Assembly: GCA_033980235.1 (NCBI GenBank)
Contig: CM067070.1
Location: 7,518,195-7,582,194 of the forward strand
Direction: 5' to 3'
DNA from: Diadema setosum
Lineage: Eukaryota > Echinodermata > Echinoidea > Diadematoida > Diadematidae
Length of the DNA stretch: 64,000 nucleotides
The notes beneath the pieces were generated by a model. It searched no databases. It saw nothing but the letters and a program-made list of their open reading frames with translations, and was not told where the DNA came from. Below, piece after piece: positions 12,681 to 25,104 of this stretch. A program made the position numbers and the translations under genes. The number at the start of each line of letters is the position of its first letter. The first letter of the stretch is position 1.

Positions 12681-13019
12681 TCTTCGCAACCCGAGCGGAG
12701 TAAGCATAGACGCATCACAAGCGGTTTCATTGAATTAAATTGCGAAAAGCCACAGGCTTGCGTGTAAATAAAAAATACGCCCACCGGTGTCTCCCTGGGT
12801 TTTGTAGTATTGTACACTAAAGTCTTGTATACGCAGTGTGCATCGGCTGTTTCCGTCCGGCGAGTGCAGTAACGGCTGTGCATCGTTTCAGGCGACAAGC
12901 CCTGACGGATCCCCGGATCAGCGAGTACGGTAATTCTGTTTCTCCTTCGCACGCAGTCGATTGTCATCTCGGTGAATTTTTGATGCTTTCTCGGCGTGAT
13001 AATGCCGATAATAATCGGT

Positions 13020-13557
13020 GACACGACATTTGCTCCTGCGACAATTGCTCCGGTCTTATTTTCTCTAAGGACTTAGGGTTAGGGTTGTGATAGGGTTTTA
13101 GGTTTAGTTTGATGTGAGAATTAGGATTAGGGTTGTGATAGGGTTTTAGGTTTAGTTTGATGTGAGAATTAGGATTAGGGTTGTGATAGGGTTTTAGGTT
13201 TAGTTTGATGTGAGAATTAGGATTAGGGTTGTGATAGGGTTTTAGGTTTAGTTTGATGTGAGAATTAGGATTAGGGTTGTGATAGGGTTTTAGGTTTAGT
13301 TTGATGTGAGAATTAGGATTAGGGTTGTGATAGGGTTTTAGGTTTAGTTTGATGTGAGAATTAGGATTAGGGTTGTGATAGGGTTTTAGGTTTAGTTTGA
13401 TGTGAGAATTAGGATTAGGGTTGTGATAGGGTTTTAGGTTTAGTTTGATGTGAGAATTAGGATTAGGGTTAGGGTTATGTTTATGGGTTTAATTTACGTT
13501 TGGCTTAGCATGCAGATATATCATGGGAGTAATTGTCGCAGGAGCAAGTGTCATGGA
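13020..13557. mobile_element. MITE carrying a telomere-like 48-bp array
   Basis: Inverted ends: TTGCTCCTGCGACAATTGCTCC on the left (13031-13052 region, preceded by GACACGACA) and GGAGTAATTGTCGCAGGAGC on the right, preceding AAGTGTCATGG. The core is the 48-bp array described separately. A shorter relative without the expansion is at 23180-23350. Non-coding. Confidence 0.65.
13083..13485 (+). repeat. 48-bp tandem array containing TTAGGG motifs
   Basis: Eight nearly identical 48-bp units. Each contains GATTAGGGTTGTGATAGGG and TTTTAGGTTTAGTTTGATG. The array begins and ends with canonical TTAGGG runs. The units look derived from telomeric repeat by mutation and later amplified. Confidence 0.9.
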
Positions 13558-13654
13558 ACCATAATAATCACCATGTTACGAATGCCTACTGATTTTCTTC
13601 GTGCGTGCAGGGTGACTTTCCGTCTGTAACCTTGCCTTGATCATTTCGGCCTAC

Positions 13655-13815
13655 AGGTGTCGGCGCCTGCAGGCGAAGGCGCCTGCAGGTGAAAGGCGCC
13701 TGCAGGTGAAAGGCGCCTGCCGGTGAAAGGCGCCTGCAGATGAAGGGCGTTTGCCGGTGAAGGGCGCCTGCAGGTGATGGCGCCTTCAACCTAGGCGAAA
13801 GGCGCCTGCATTGTT
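13655..13815 (+). repeat. GC-rich 17-18 bp minisatellite
   Basis: About eight units of the form GGCGCCTGCAGGTGAAA with small variants. Related GCCTGCAGTGCC phrases continue less regularly to about 14120. Confidence 0.8.
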
Positions 13816-14189
13816 ATAGACTTCTACCCATGAAGAAGATGAAGAGAGAATAGCGCCTAGCTGTCAAGAGGACCTGATAGCGCCTGTAGTGCCAGTGGTG
13901 CCTTCAAATTGAATGTCCGCTTTGCCTGCATGTTCATCTGTCAATTCCGATATCTAGGAGGTTGAAGTTGCTAAGTCTGCGCCGGAAGAAAAAAACTGTA
14001 GGACCCTGCTACTTGTCAAGAAGAAAAAGTCTCGCCTGCGGTACCAGTGGTGCCTTCACAATGAATACCTGCTATGCCTGCAGTGCCAGCAGTGCCTTCA
14101 ACAAAATGCCTGCTATGCCTGCACATGCATGATTTCACGATGAGACTAAAATTCTGTTCCTGGTGCAATTCTGCATGGCTGCACATCAT

Positions 14190-14370
14190 GACAACGGAAA
14201 TGACAAGGTCCGTTCCTGGTTGTAGGAAGGTTGTCGGACGTGACCTGCCTAACACAAGAGAAAAACACCGGAAAGATACTTTCGTTATGCACGTGGATCG
14301 AATCAAACAGTACTTTGGCGAGCCGTTGCAGTCGTGGATCGAGGTTGGTGGAGGTAGTGATGCTCTTTTG
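14190..14370 (+). pseudogene. Ty3/gypsy pol C-terminal fragment
   Basis: In the frame starting at 14074, the residues around 14290 read HVDRIKQYFGE. The HVDRxKxY motif is typical of the extreme C-terminus of Ty3/gypsy pol, just after integrase. Upstream residues are basic (TREKHRKD), and no integrase catalytic domain is visible. The frame continues to 14502 without recognisable similarity. A broken remnant of a retrotransposon, not a host gene. Confidence 0.5.
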
Positions 14371-15540
14371 CAGGACCCAGATCGTCATATCCTCCGTGCA
14401 CCATGCACTTCTGAAGTTCCCAAACGAAGCTGCAGAGGTTCGACCAGAGCTAGTCTGACTCTACCAATTCGCACACCGGCGAAGATGAACCCATTTCTCT
14501 GATGTCTTCCATTCTTCGATGCAATCCACCAAGGAGGCGAAACTTTCCTCAGCGATACGGTGACTCGTATCAGGGATGCTGGGTAGAGCGCCAGGTGATC
14601 ACAGTAAAAACAGCTACAACTTAATGTAAATAATGTAGGAAGCTGCGTGATTCCTGCAACAGGTGCACCACACCTGCAACACCAAGTTTTACGTCGACAG
14701 GTTGAACCAGTGTGTATCGTCGTACACATGTATTTGTTATGTGGTCTGCGCGATGACTTACGACTAGGGTATCTGCTACACCAAGTGGGACGGGGCAAGG
14801 AATTCTCCGAAGACGCTGTGGTTGGAGTGCAGGACGGGAACCCCTGGCGGAAGGCGCAGCGACTCGTGATGCTACAGTGTTTTATAATGTGTTTAAGATA
14901 ATGTGGACTGCTATTAAGAGAACTTTGTTTATTTCTGTTTTATTCGTGAAAATGTAACGTAAACCACTGAACAAAAAAAAAAAAAAACCCACTTATCTGG
15001 ATGGTAACAATTCTAAGTTCTTTGTTTAAGCAAGGCGGGAGGAAAAACATGCGTAGTGATAAATGCCTCGCTTATTCAGTAATGATTCGGTATTCACCAC
15101 CTTGTTCATCTTGATTAGAGTTGTGTTAATACTATTGTACGTCACGTTCATGCAAAGTTGCGAGAAAGTGTTTCGCGTATTATATGCCATAATCAATACT
15201 CGTTTGTTTTAGCGTGCTTGGAAGATTAAGTAAAGGTTGCTACTCTAATTGGTAAAGTTTATGTAAAAATTTTGATATCGTGTTATTTGTTTATGTTTTT
15301 ATTTGTGTGGGATACGGAATTTTAGTATCCGGTTGTCGTTTCATTGTACATTGTATAAAAAGCCCGGGATGCCCTATATATAGTCAAGGGAATGATCAGT
15401 CTTAGGGAGGGGCTGTCATCTCGGTTAATTATTGATGCTGTCTCGGTGTGATAATGCGATGTGATCGTTGTGAGTCTTAAGTCAGGTGTCCGCGAACATA
15501 CCCATTAACGATCCCACACAGTAACTGGAGAAATCCGGTT

Positions 15541-15904
15541 ACATTACACACTAAAAAATAGGAGAGCAAATATGTACCCCTAGAGGTACAGATGCTTGTC
15601 CCTATACAAGGAACCCTAGCGGCACTTATATGTACCCCATACAGGGGTACATATAAGTACCCCTACCTGGGATACAGATATGTACCCTATGGAGTACTTA
15701 TTTGTACGTTTAAGGGTACTCATTTGTATCATCATAGGTAGTAATATGTTCCCATACGTGGTACTTATATGTTCCTCTGTATGGGGTACATATAAGTACC
15801 CCTGTATGGGGTACAGATGAGTACTTCTAGGGTTCCTTGTATAGGGACAAGCATATGTACCACTAGGGGTACATATTTGTACTCCTATTTTTGGTATGTG
15901 ACTG
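15541..15904. mobile_element. Palindromic MITE of GTACCCC/GGGGTAC repeats
   Basis: The outer arms match as inverted copies: AAAAAATAGGAGAGCAAATA near 15554 and its complement TTTGTACTCCTATTTTT near 15875. Inside lie the paired blocks CTTGTCCCTATACAAGGAACC and the complement near 15833-15853. The centre is a series of GTACCCCATACAGGGGTAC-like palindromes. Non-coding; it can fold on itself along nearly its whole length. Confidence 0.75.
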
Positions 15905-18900
15905 CCTAAGTAAACAATATGACACACACACAAACACGCACACAAACACAACACATACATGCAATCTATGAGAGTAAGTTTACAGCATACAACTGTATGT
16001 ATAAGACATGCTAAGGTGTTTTTCCTTGATATACAATGTACAAATTATATGCTTTATTTACTGGAAACTTATAACAAAGCAAAAGCATCCACGTGTTAAA
16101 ATTGCACTACAAACACAGAGGGCTATACATACGAATAAGGTTGTTGCATTTAAAAATATACATGTACACGATGTAGTAGTGCACTGTACCAAATAAGTTG
16201 ACATTTTTGTAAATTTGTGAATCATTTTTGGTTGGCAAATTTACCAGGCAAAATTCTCACCAAGCGCTACTGGGGTATAATATTTAGTGCATTTAAGATG
16301 GTCTCAGTGTCAATTCACGAAAATAAGATCTTGTGACAATTCCTGTGACCTTCTCATTCACAAAAATATTTATGTACGCAAAGACGAACAGCTTATGCAG
16401 TACATGTAGTTGAGACTGCTTATCTTTGGCACAATGTACAACAGTGTAGGTACCTACAGGAATACATAACAATTGCACAACAAAGAAATATGTCGTAATA
16501 TACACTCAGATATTGAAATTACACAGCCATGAAATCCATATAAGCTCAAAATTCACATTTCCATAATTTCTCATGAATCATAAGTTGGCTTGAAGAACAT
16601 CTTTCACTTGTCCACACATTGAACATCCTACACAATCATATCAAATGAAATATCACTTGATTTAATTTGTTTGTAAATCACTTCAGTTAAATTATAGAAA
16701 CAGCTGTTCATAATCTTTAAATCAAAGGTAAAATCTTTGACAGAAAAACACTGTGGCACTTATAGGTAAATATGTAACGAAATCTGGCATCAAAAGGGCA
16801 AAATGAAACAAGTATATCAGAATTGCTCTGAATTAAGAAGGGTTTTGTTTTTTAAATGGCCTTTTTAAACCTTTACCTTTGAATTTCAAGAGAAATGGAA
16901 TACCTGTAAAACTAGAAATATTGTTATGGTAAGTGGTATACATCCACCATAATGCACGCTTCTCCCAATAGGTCTATGTTATGTCTTGATGTGTGACGAC
17001 AGTTTTACATAAGTGGCAAAATAGTAAAATGAAAAATGTTACAAGTGTCACAAATGTGTTGAGTGTTTACTTTCCTTGAACTAATTTTAATTGGATAATA
17101 GCTAAGAGAGCTTCTTATAGTCTAAGAAAGCAGGTATTTGGGGATCAAGGAAAGTTCTTTGCTTTCATAATGCACATGAACAGATTTTATGTCCCATGTG
17201 TATATCCACTTCTTTGCAGTAATAGATACCTACTGTCAATACACTGTAAATGTCTGCCTACCTGTGCTTATCAAAATTCCTCTTACTCTGTCACGAAGAA
17301 AGCTAGATTCAACTTGATGCATTATAAGACAATGTACAGTGAGTTTTGATTAAACCAAAGTGATACCCCTTGCTCTTCACAAAAGAAACACATTTGTATC
17401 TCAGAAAAAAAGTAAACAGATTATGCACCATTAAGAAATGGGTAGGCCACAGATATGAATTGGATGGCGGTAGTAGACGTACTGCATGTACATGTATTAT
17501 TATCGCACTGTTTGTCACCATCAATTATATTTTAAAGTACGATATTTCTTCCTATAGAACACAATTTTATATACTTGTGCATTTACTGAAAGAGATTATC
17601 TTCATTATGTAACAGCACACTGGTCATATCATAATGTAGTATCAAATCCATGTAGTGAGTGCTTGTTTTGCACGCTGCGTAAATACAGCTTTATATCCGA
17701 CTGGAGAGAAGTCATGACCCCCCCCCCCCCCCCCAAAAAAAAAATAAAAAATAAAAAAATAAATAAATAAATAAATAAATAATAATTAAAAAAAAAATGA
17801 AGATGTGTGAACCCGCTGAAAAGTCATGAGTATACTGAGGCAAATGTCTATGGGAAATGTGTGTTGTAGCAAAATCAAACCGTCCTCAATGGGTTAACAT
17901 GGTCTTCTCTATCAGTTCACCACTGAAGTGTAACGTTTGGATGAGGATCACATAAGTAAGTTTTGACCATCAGGCTAAATCTAATGGCAATCTCCTTACA
18001 GTTCTCCCATCTGTTGAGGTAATCTCACTTTGCACAACACTGCCCACTGGCACTGGTAAAACAGTCCAGGACCAGTGAAAATCACCGTTGGACCAGCAAC
18101 TGTTCAGGAACGGACCATTAAATATGGACAAACTGGGTACCTACTGGTCAAACAGATGGGTATGGCCAGTAAATCAAAAAAAAAAAGAAAAGATGGGTTA
18201 GTGTGCAGCCATGTCATGCAAACCATTCAATTGTCTGCTCATGTCTCGTACACCGCAGGTACTACTGTATGTATATCAACCTGTTCGAACATACTACAAC
18301 ACACTGCTCAAATGTAATGAATGCTCTCAAGGAAATAAATAACTTAACTGAATATCGCTAGATCTACGCAAGGTCAACTTAAGCAAGGTTGATTGCACTT
18401 CATATTCATTCTAAATAAGAAAATATAGATTTAGAAACGGCAGTGGCAATGACAGGAATCTTCATGAAAGTAAAGCTCATGCTCATGTATTTTTTCAGAA
18501 AATTGTCTTTGATGTAGATTACTGGGAAACACGTAAGATCCTATTGTACATAGAAGCTATGTGGAAGTTTGTGTTTTGCTTTTGTGTGAGCTTGGAGATT
18601 TAACTTCAATATAAGTAAAGAGAGGGCAGGTATATAATTCAAAGTGATCAAATCCTCACCCTGTTACTCGCAATGTAAAAACCTCAAGAGTGATTTAGTT
18701 TTCCACTACCATCTGAACCTTTAGAAATTCTTGACTCTCCTTTGGCTGTAAAAATATACACTGCAGTCAACCTATATTTGTATGGTCAGCACTTGGGATT
18801 AGTAAGTATCATTTTGGTGAACTGCTTCAGTTGCCAATATTCCTGTATCAAGTTAGTAGGCTCCGCCTGCAAAGAATATGTACACTACAAACACATTTTA

Positions 18901-19400
18901 TAACAGATTTTTCAATTGATACTGCATCTGGTGCATGTGTACATAGAGTACCTCAAACGGGGAAGGCAACCTTTACTATGATTTGCAATGAATTCAAGCA
19001 ACATGAAAAGATTTCCTTGCTCATAACTATGATGGAAATCACACTTTAACCTCAGTGTTAAGAGGCCAGAGACATACAATCATTGTAAGCAGCAAAACAA
19101 AAATTGTATTTAAGGATATTCTTTTAAATTCAAGTTAACATACTTGAGACATTAAAGCTCCAAATGAGAATTTGTTGCCTAAATTCAGCTGAGGTAAAAG
19201 GTTTCTGTCCTATCAATGGGCCAGAAGAAGTAAAACCACCATGAATTTATTGGGATATAACGTTAATCAACTTTCCTATCTTAAAGAACGAATTGCTGGA
19301 AATATTCAAAGCAATTTCCAGAATCGACCTGAATCTACTGGGATATTTAAGTTGATCAATCTCTGTACCTTGAATGGTAATTACTTGTAATATATCCTAA
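15905..19400. other. No gene recognised
   Basis: About 3.5 kb of AT-rich sequence. Many short open frames exist on both strands but none carries recognisable motifs or sustained coding-like composition. The only clear landmark is a poly-C then poly-A and (AAAT)n stretch at 17718-17800. Confidence 0.5.
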
Positions 19401-19415
19401 TCTTGTGAGACAGGG

Positions 19416-20050
19416 TTGGATGAAATATTGGTGCGCTCTTCGTGTTGGGATATTCCAGCCCAAATGTGCACTACACAGCCAAAGTTGAAGCAACCCCTGC
19501 AGAAATGTTGGTGCAGGTGCAGACGCGAGAACTGTTCCTTCCACCTCCACGAGAATGGCCATCTGGTGCAAAAGGAATCCCACATATTACTCATAGGGAC
19601 TTTCTGATTGTGTGGACATGGCCATCTTTCTTGAACAAGAGTGGTTCCAGATTGCTACAGTTCGTTTGTCACATCTGGGATGATATTGCCCATTTTGATT
19701 TTCAGTGCACGTCGTTCACTACGTACTGCTACGACGTCATGGCTCCCTTCCCTCCAACAGGCTGGCGAGTGGTTGCACTAAGTGATGACATCACTCGTGT
19801 TCTGAATATAGGTGGCCATGAGATCCTTGGCAGACGCTTTTGCGATTCAGGTGTTGGGATGTACTGGAGAACATGGAGTTTGCACAGTTCCTTAAAATGA
19901 CGTCATTACTTCGACGTCGACATTCAGGAGGGGAAATCGAAAAGTCCCTATCGTTGGATGTGGTCCCGCAGGTTCCTGGACAAATAGTGAGGAATGAATT
20001 CACAACAAATTTGTCAATAACAACAAACAAACTTTTATTCACATTTTATT
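19416..20050. other. GC-richer segment, possible unidentified exon
   Basis: This ~600-bp stretch is richer in GC than its surroundings and has an open frame of 152 codons on plus (19442-19900) plus overlapping frames on minus. No domain is recognised in either direction. It contains two TGACGTCA/GACGTCAT cores (19732 and 19897), which resemble CRE sites. It could be an exon, an old gene fragment or regulatory DNA. Confidence 0.2.
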
Positions 20051-20389
20051 AACTGCAATCAAAAGTGCAACATTCAAAAACATTAAATTATCAGTTAGTT
20101 TCAAACCCTGGTTTACATTGAAAATGTTACTACATGTATTATCTATGCTCAAAGTTGATGTGAAAAAAGAAGAAGCAGCATAACTGTAAAACTTATCACA
20201 TTTGCTTCAATAATAACTATCAACCCCCTTTTTTTTGGGGGGGGGGGCAAATAGTTAACTTACAACTATATAAACATTTACTTTCCACAAAACATTTGGA
20301 ATGTACAAAGGCTCTTCTTATTTTGTGACAAAATATCCAATCAAATATGGACTCATTCCCTTTCAAATCATATTTCACTTTACACAAAC

Positions 20390-20490
20390 CTGTGGTATTA
20401 CAGCCAGGGTCTTCCAAGATGGGGGCCCTTTTGATGAGAGTCCTTGCAGCTTCAGAGTATTGTAAGGGTGAAGAGAACCCAAGTGTGAAT
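20390..20490 (-). CDS. Possible internal exon of an unidentified gene
   Basis: On the minus strand a pyrimidine-rich stretch ending CTCTGTCCATAG (acceptor, 20491-20492) precedes a 101-bp open segment that ends CCACAG before GTTTGT (donor, 20384-20389). Read in the phase supplied by the exon at 20988-21141, it encodes a stretch beginning DSHLGSLHPYNT. An alternative frame is open for longer and includes SPLQYSEAARTLIKRAP, so the frame is not settled. No protein family is recognised. Confidence 0.25.
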
Positions 20491-20987
20491 CTATGGACAG
20501 AGAAAAAGAAAACAGGAAAAAAAGGGGACAGTTTACCTCATTTGAGATAAAGGAATTGGTCAATTTATCTGATTGATTATTCATAGGAATTACAATCATG
20601 TCATTTACGTCCTACATATAATCTAATAGGAAAATCACAATTTACAATACTTGCAAAGTCATTCTTTATGCAAAGGTATAAGAATTTATAGTAATTCACA
20701 GCCTATCATGGACCACACATACATGTATCTTGCCACTTGTTAACTGATGCTACATCCAGCAGTCATGGGGCCATCATGCCACTGCCACACAATCAGTAGT
20801 GCTGATAAGTATAGGCCCTACCCAAAAATGGACATGCATCTTCTGGTGTTACAAGTCACAATTTATCAAATGATAGTAAGACCCAGGGGCTGAACTCATG
20901 TAACTACGTGTACATCATGTAGTATTGTGCTCTGCATGGTTCTTTCTCGTTTTAACTACAGTACTTATGTGTCATTAAAAGACTTAC

Positions 20988-21141
20988 CATTACCAAGTAT
21001 GGTTGATAACGTCCTTGAAGAGTTCTTGAATAATCTTTGCTCTCCACTGACTTCCAGATGTTTAGAACAGATGTACTCCTCACCTTTGTCACATCCATTC
21101 ACATGTGACATAAAGTTATCCACAGCTCGGTAGTGGAACAG
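20988..21141 (-). CDS. Possible exon of an unidentified gene
   Basis: On the minus strand an open segment (LFHYRAVDNFM..., about 51 codons) ends at a consensus donor GTAAGT (20982-20987). Possible acceptors are ATGCAG at 21142-21144 or ATTTAG at 21160; the latter would leave an in-frame stop before the ATG at 21147, so an initiating exon is also possible. The phase fits the segment at 20390-20490. The peptide contains CDKGEEYICSKH, but I do not recognise a family. Confidence 0.28.
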
Positions 21142-21438
21142 CTGCATTTAGCTGCTTGTCTAAATAACAACAACAACAAAAAGAAATGTGTAACTGGTAG
21201 CATTATAATGTGAGGTTTAGGTCTTACATCAGTTTCTTGTACATGTAAGTGTTTATTGCCTTGTAAATTCAGAAAGGGAAAATGTTCGGGTCACAACTGC
21301 TTCCAATAAGAATAAAAGTTTGCGAAGGTAGGAATGCACTGATGAATATTGCAAGTGACATCAACAATAGGTTCATAAATATTACTGGAACTACCCTGTC
21401 ATGATCCTGAATGCCACAGTCCGCAGCCCCATTACGAT

Positions 21439-22075
21439 GGGGTCGGGCTAACTCGGCCCACGGGACATCTCGTCCCACCCGTCGAGGGTGGGCCGAGTTG
21501 TCCCACCCGTTGGTATCGATAGTGATCGTGAGCGCTTGTCTGTGTTTGAGGTTATTTTGTCTTTGTGACGTCTTTTTTAACCGTAACTTTTATGGAATTG
21601 TGCTCAGTGGTTTCTGTAAAGAATATTTGCCAACTTTTGGGGAATACAACGACGTAAAAATGAAATTTCAGACGTTTTTATCGCGGTTCGCGATCCCCAT
21701 AGGTTCACGTTCATTTCGCGCGGTGGGCTAACTCGGCCCAGCTAAGTTTTAGCTGTTGTTTTGTCAGTAAATCTCCGTAAAAATATCAATTTTATCATGT
21801 ATGAAGGTGTATTCAGGGTTCCTTCAACTAATTTCATCTTCGAGGGAATTTAATTTTGCACATGTTTGGTGAAATGTTGGATATTTGTTCGCATGATTTC
21901 ATCTTTGCCGTATCCGCACCGCACCGGTCTCGCCACCAGCAGCTCGCTCACGCAACACTGTGGCAGAGCTGAGCAGCGCCATGCCCATGCCCACTCTCGG
22001 CGAGGCACGGGGCGGCGCGGCGCGGGGCACCCGCGCGAACTGCACAGAGGGAGCAGCCAGCCACTCCGTAAACGT
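21439..22075 (+). repeat. Left terminal inverted repeat of the 4.3-kb element
   Basis: Contains repeated GGGCCGAGTT and GTCCCACCCG motifs near the terminus, then an AT-rich part, then a CpG-rich part. Open frames in it (21411-21731, 21866-22150) are mirrored in the right repeat and reflect shared sequence, not two genes. Confidence 0.8.
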
Positions 22076-23179
22076 CGCTACGGATACGGGCGGTGGTTGA
22101 AATTGGAGGAAAAGGCGTCATTTGCTGCACTTCCCAATTTTCTCGCGTGAGTACTAAATTCTATGCAGTAGTCAGTTGGCATTTTCCTATCCATTGTCTT
22201 GAACTTTGAGCTGAGAGCTAGAGAGGGAGCAACTTGTTTCAACTCAACTGTGTTTTGCTGCAACGTCGCGTGAATTGGGCTGAGCTGGTGTGCTACCGCC
22301 AGCCAATGCCAAGGTGAAAGGGCAAGGGTTTCTGCTAAAGGCTGGGCATATAGGGGGTTGCTTGACTCTTTTTTTTCTGATTTTTTTTTTTTTCCAGGAT
22401 GACTCAATAATATGTATTCCAACCCCATGCAGTTTGCAGTTGTCATTTTGCTGTTTTTCTGTCTATCCCCCAGCATCAGCGTTATTATTATTAAATGATT
22501 GATACTGAATTGAAAAAAAAAAAAACCACACACACACACAACACACATAAAATAACGATTTGGACGCATGCTGTATTGTTGGCAATTATCACGTGACTCG
22601 GATGACACTATTCGCTATGTTGGGACACTGCTCCTTAATTTACGAATATGTAACATTTGTGAAAAATATGAGTTTTAATATGTGAAAATGTCACTTTTTT
22701 GTGTCTGAAATGATTTACTAGTACTTTGGTGAAGTCTGTTTTCAAAGTGACAATGTACTATAATATATGTAAATTAACTACCCTGGATAAAGTAAGTGGG
22801 TAGAATTAAGAAAGAGTCTACCACAGGAACTGACCGAGAACAGATCTGCTTTCTTCAGCCCCTACAGCTATAGTGAATATTCAGTTTTGAGAGGACATTG
22901 TCTGGTTTTGCGGAGTGACTGAGCATAATGTTGGACACCGAAATGAGTGTTACAATAATGCAACATTTCATGAAGTGTATCTGGATTGACATATGTACAA
23001 TAATCTCATTTCCTGCGATGCACCTCACCTGGGGCAGATTTCATCAATTGGCAACTATCTGGTAAACTACATGTATGTTTTATAGGTAGATCAAGAGGTG
23101 AAAATCTAGAAGAAAGCAAACTATCGACTGAAGTAGACCTCTTAACTGAAGTAGGACTGAAGTCAGTGTCGTAATGGTT

Positions 23180-23350
23180 CCATGACATTTGCTCCTGCAA
23201 CAATTGTTCACTTGAAATTCTGCATGCTAAACCAAACAAAAATTCTACGAAGGAGCATTACTCTAACCCTACTCCTATCACAATCCTAACCTTGATCCAA
23301 AGTCCTTGGAGAAAATGATACACCAGAGCAATTGTTACAAGGTCACAGGA
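23180..23350. mobile_element. Short relative of the telomere-like MITE
   Basis: Left end TGACATTTGCTCCTGCAACA matches the MITE at 13020. The core CTCTAACCCTACTCC with CACAATCCTAACC is the complement of the telomere-like core. The far end (GAGCAATTGTTACAAGG) is a diverged inverted end. It lacks the 48-bp expansion and lies inside the 21.4-25.7 kb element. Confidence 0.55.
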
Positions 23351-25104
23351 ACACATGTTGTATCACTGTTCTAACACACTATAAAATGTGGTGGCATTAA
23401 ATTCACATTTTATGAATGCACACTATTCACTGATGATGAAGTGTGATGACTCTAAAAAAAAAAATGATGTTTTTGTCACATATGTTTTTTAATCCATAGT
23501 ACAGCGCTACTTGAGACTTTCTTTTTTATTAAAGATATCAAATTTGTCTACATTGAACATCAGTGTAGATATGCACACACTAGTTGTTCTATGTAAAATA
23601 TGAATTCGGAAAAAAAAAAATACTGGTGTGCAATTCACATGAAGTATGCAGTGTTTCAAATCAAATCTCATTTGACACTTGACAAACACGCATAAGAAAA
23701 GAATGGGTTGATGGAAGAGTGAAAGAGAGATGGGGAAAGGAAGCGGAAATATTGGCAGTAGGCGATCTATAGAGCCAGACGAAGAATCATTAAAAAATAC
23801 AGAACTTTACAATGCAGTTGTGGAAAGAAAGCTTTGTACACAGATGATACTTGGTAATGTGATAATTAAAAATGAAAGTATTATTTCAAGTCAAATGAGA
23901 ATGTTCTGTTATTCAAGAAAAAAAAAATAGAGAGGAAATAATAAAGTAATAGATGTTAAAATGACAAAACAAAACAAAACAAAACAAAACATACTTTACA
24001 TGCTCACATTAATATTATTCAACATTTGCTGTGATCTTGCAGTCTTGGAAAGAGCAGTACCGGTACATTGTAATCAAGGGCAGGCAGGGCAACAGTCGAA
24101 AGGATGCAATGGCCACAAAACAACAGATTCTTTTGTGAAGGAAGATGAGAGCTTATATGCGTGACCTTACCAATGCTTACCAGTGCATGTTGTAATGTTT
24201 CTTTTGTGACCATGCATGACTGCAAATTATGTAACACTTTGAGTACCGTGCTTGAGAAGGAAGACAATTTGAGAAGCTATTCATCTTTGCTGCTTTTTTA
24301 AAAAAAAAAAAATGTGCATGAATTCAACAGTATGAGTGCAGGACAAGCAAGGATTTGAGAATTTTATAATCAGCCTTGTTTTGTACAAATAAATAAAAAT
24401 GTAAAAGATTAACACATATAATAGGGCTAAGGCATGGAAAAGATTAAGATATGAAGTCCAAGTTTGGTTCAATAGATCATCACAGTATACATAACATAGC
24501 TACAGTAGATGGAGAGAGAGAGATTTACACTGTATATACAGTACATATATAAAAAGGAAATTACAAAAAAGAAAAAGAACTTGACGGTTGGCCATTATCG
24601 TGCAGGTACAGGTGGCAGAGGATTTTTCTCTTGAATTAGGGTAATATAAGGATTCCCATGGCAAAAATGGCAATGTCATCAAAACAAAAACAATTCCTTT
24701 TTATTTTCGAAAGTACACACAAAAGGTAGGCCCTACAATCATAAACAAGGCCAATCTAGCTAGCACTACATTTCATTACCGGTTTCATGATATCAACCAT
24801 TCAACCAAACCATCCATATCTACAGGTCAAATAACTGACCACTGGATATCAAACAATTTATTAATTTCCACGGTAATGCCCATAAACAGACTCACCCCTT
24901 AACTTTTGCTTGTTTTTATTAAGAAAAAAGGTAACATTTATTGGACAGAAATAACTTTTGAGTAGAACGCAGATCTATACATAAAATCAGCAACAACAAC
25001 AGCAACAACAAAACATTTAACAGTTAAAATCAAATGCATATAATGACCTTCATGTAGTTCACATCGAATGATCTGCTACATAATTTGATTTCTTCTCTAC
25101 TGGG

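Larger units (their letters stand above)
6311..12789. mobile_element. Large inverted repeat with ~2 kb arms, no transposase
   Basis: The outer ends are inverted copies: CACCGGTGGCGTATTTTTTA near 6311, and its complement ending at about 12789 in CCACCGGTG. The left arm runs from 6311 to about 8285 without interruption. The right arm runs from about 12789 back to about 9345, broken by a LINE insertion. The arms share many blocks in the same order (TTTACACGCAAGCCTGTGGC, the AAACCGCTTGTGATGCG block, TTTGTCTTTCAGACCCCCC, GTCGACAGTCTT). They have diverged by several per cent. No target duplication or transposase is visible, so the element class is unknown; it may also be a segmental inverted duplication. 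Confidence 0.65.
12952..15548 (+). mobile_element. Remnant Ty3/gypsy-like retrotransposon with LTR-like repeats
   Basis: TGTCATCTCGGT followed by ~45 similar bases occurs in the same direction at 12952 and again at 15415. The downstream copy is preceded by a purine run (AGGGAGGGGC), as expected at a 3' LTR. Between them lie a pol fragment (14190-14370), a GC-rich minisatellite and a nested MITE. A TATA-like TATAAAAAG and a CTATATATAG lie near 15354-15383. The LTR boundaries are unclear and most of the coding region is gone, so this is a decayed element at best. Confidence 0.4.

Noticed and set aside
13083..13485. CRISPR-like array
   Set aside because: The 48-bp units are contiguous with no unique spacers, and the sequence is eukaryotic and telomere-like.
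19442..19900. 152-codon frame as a confident gene
   Set aside because: Open on several frames, no recognised domain, no clear splice or start context. Kept only as a possible exon.
21866..22150. Arg/His-rich open frame shared with 25030-25317
   Set aside because: It lies in the CpG-rich part of the terminal inverted repeats. Its duplication is explained by the repeat, and the copies diverge at their ends without preserving a protein.
22078..22608. 176-codon open frame on the minus strand
   Set aside because: It runs through poly-A/poly-T stretches at 22370-22390 and 22515-22525 and shows no motif; low-complexity by-product.
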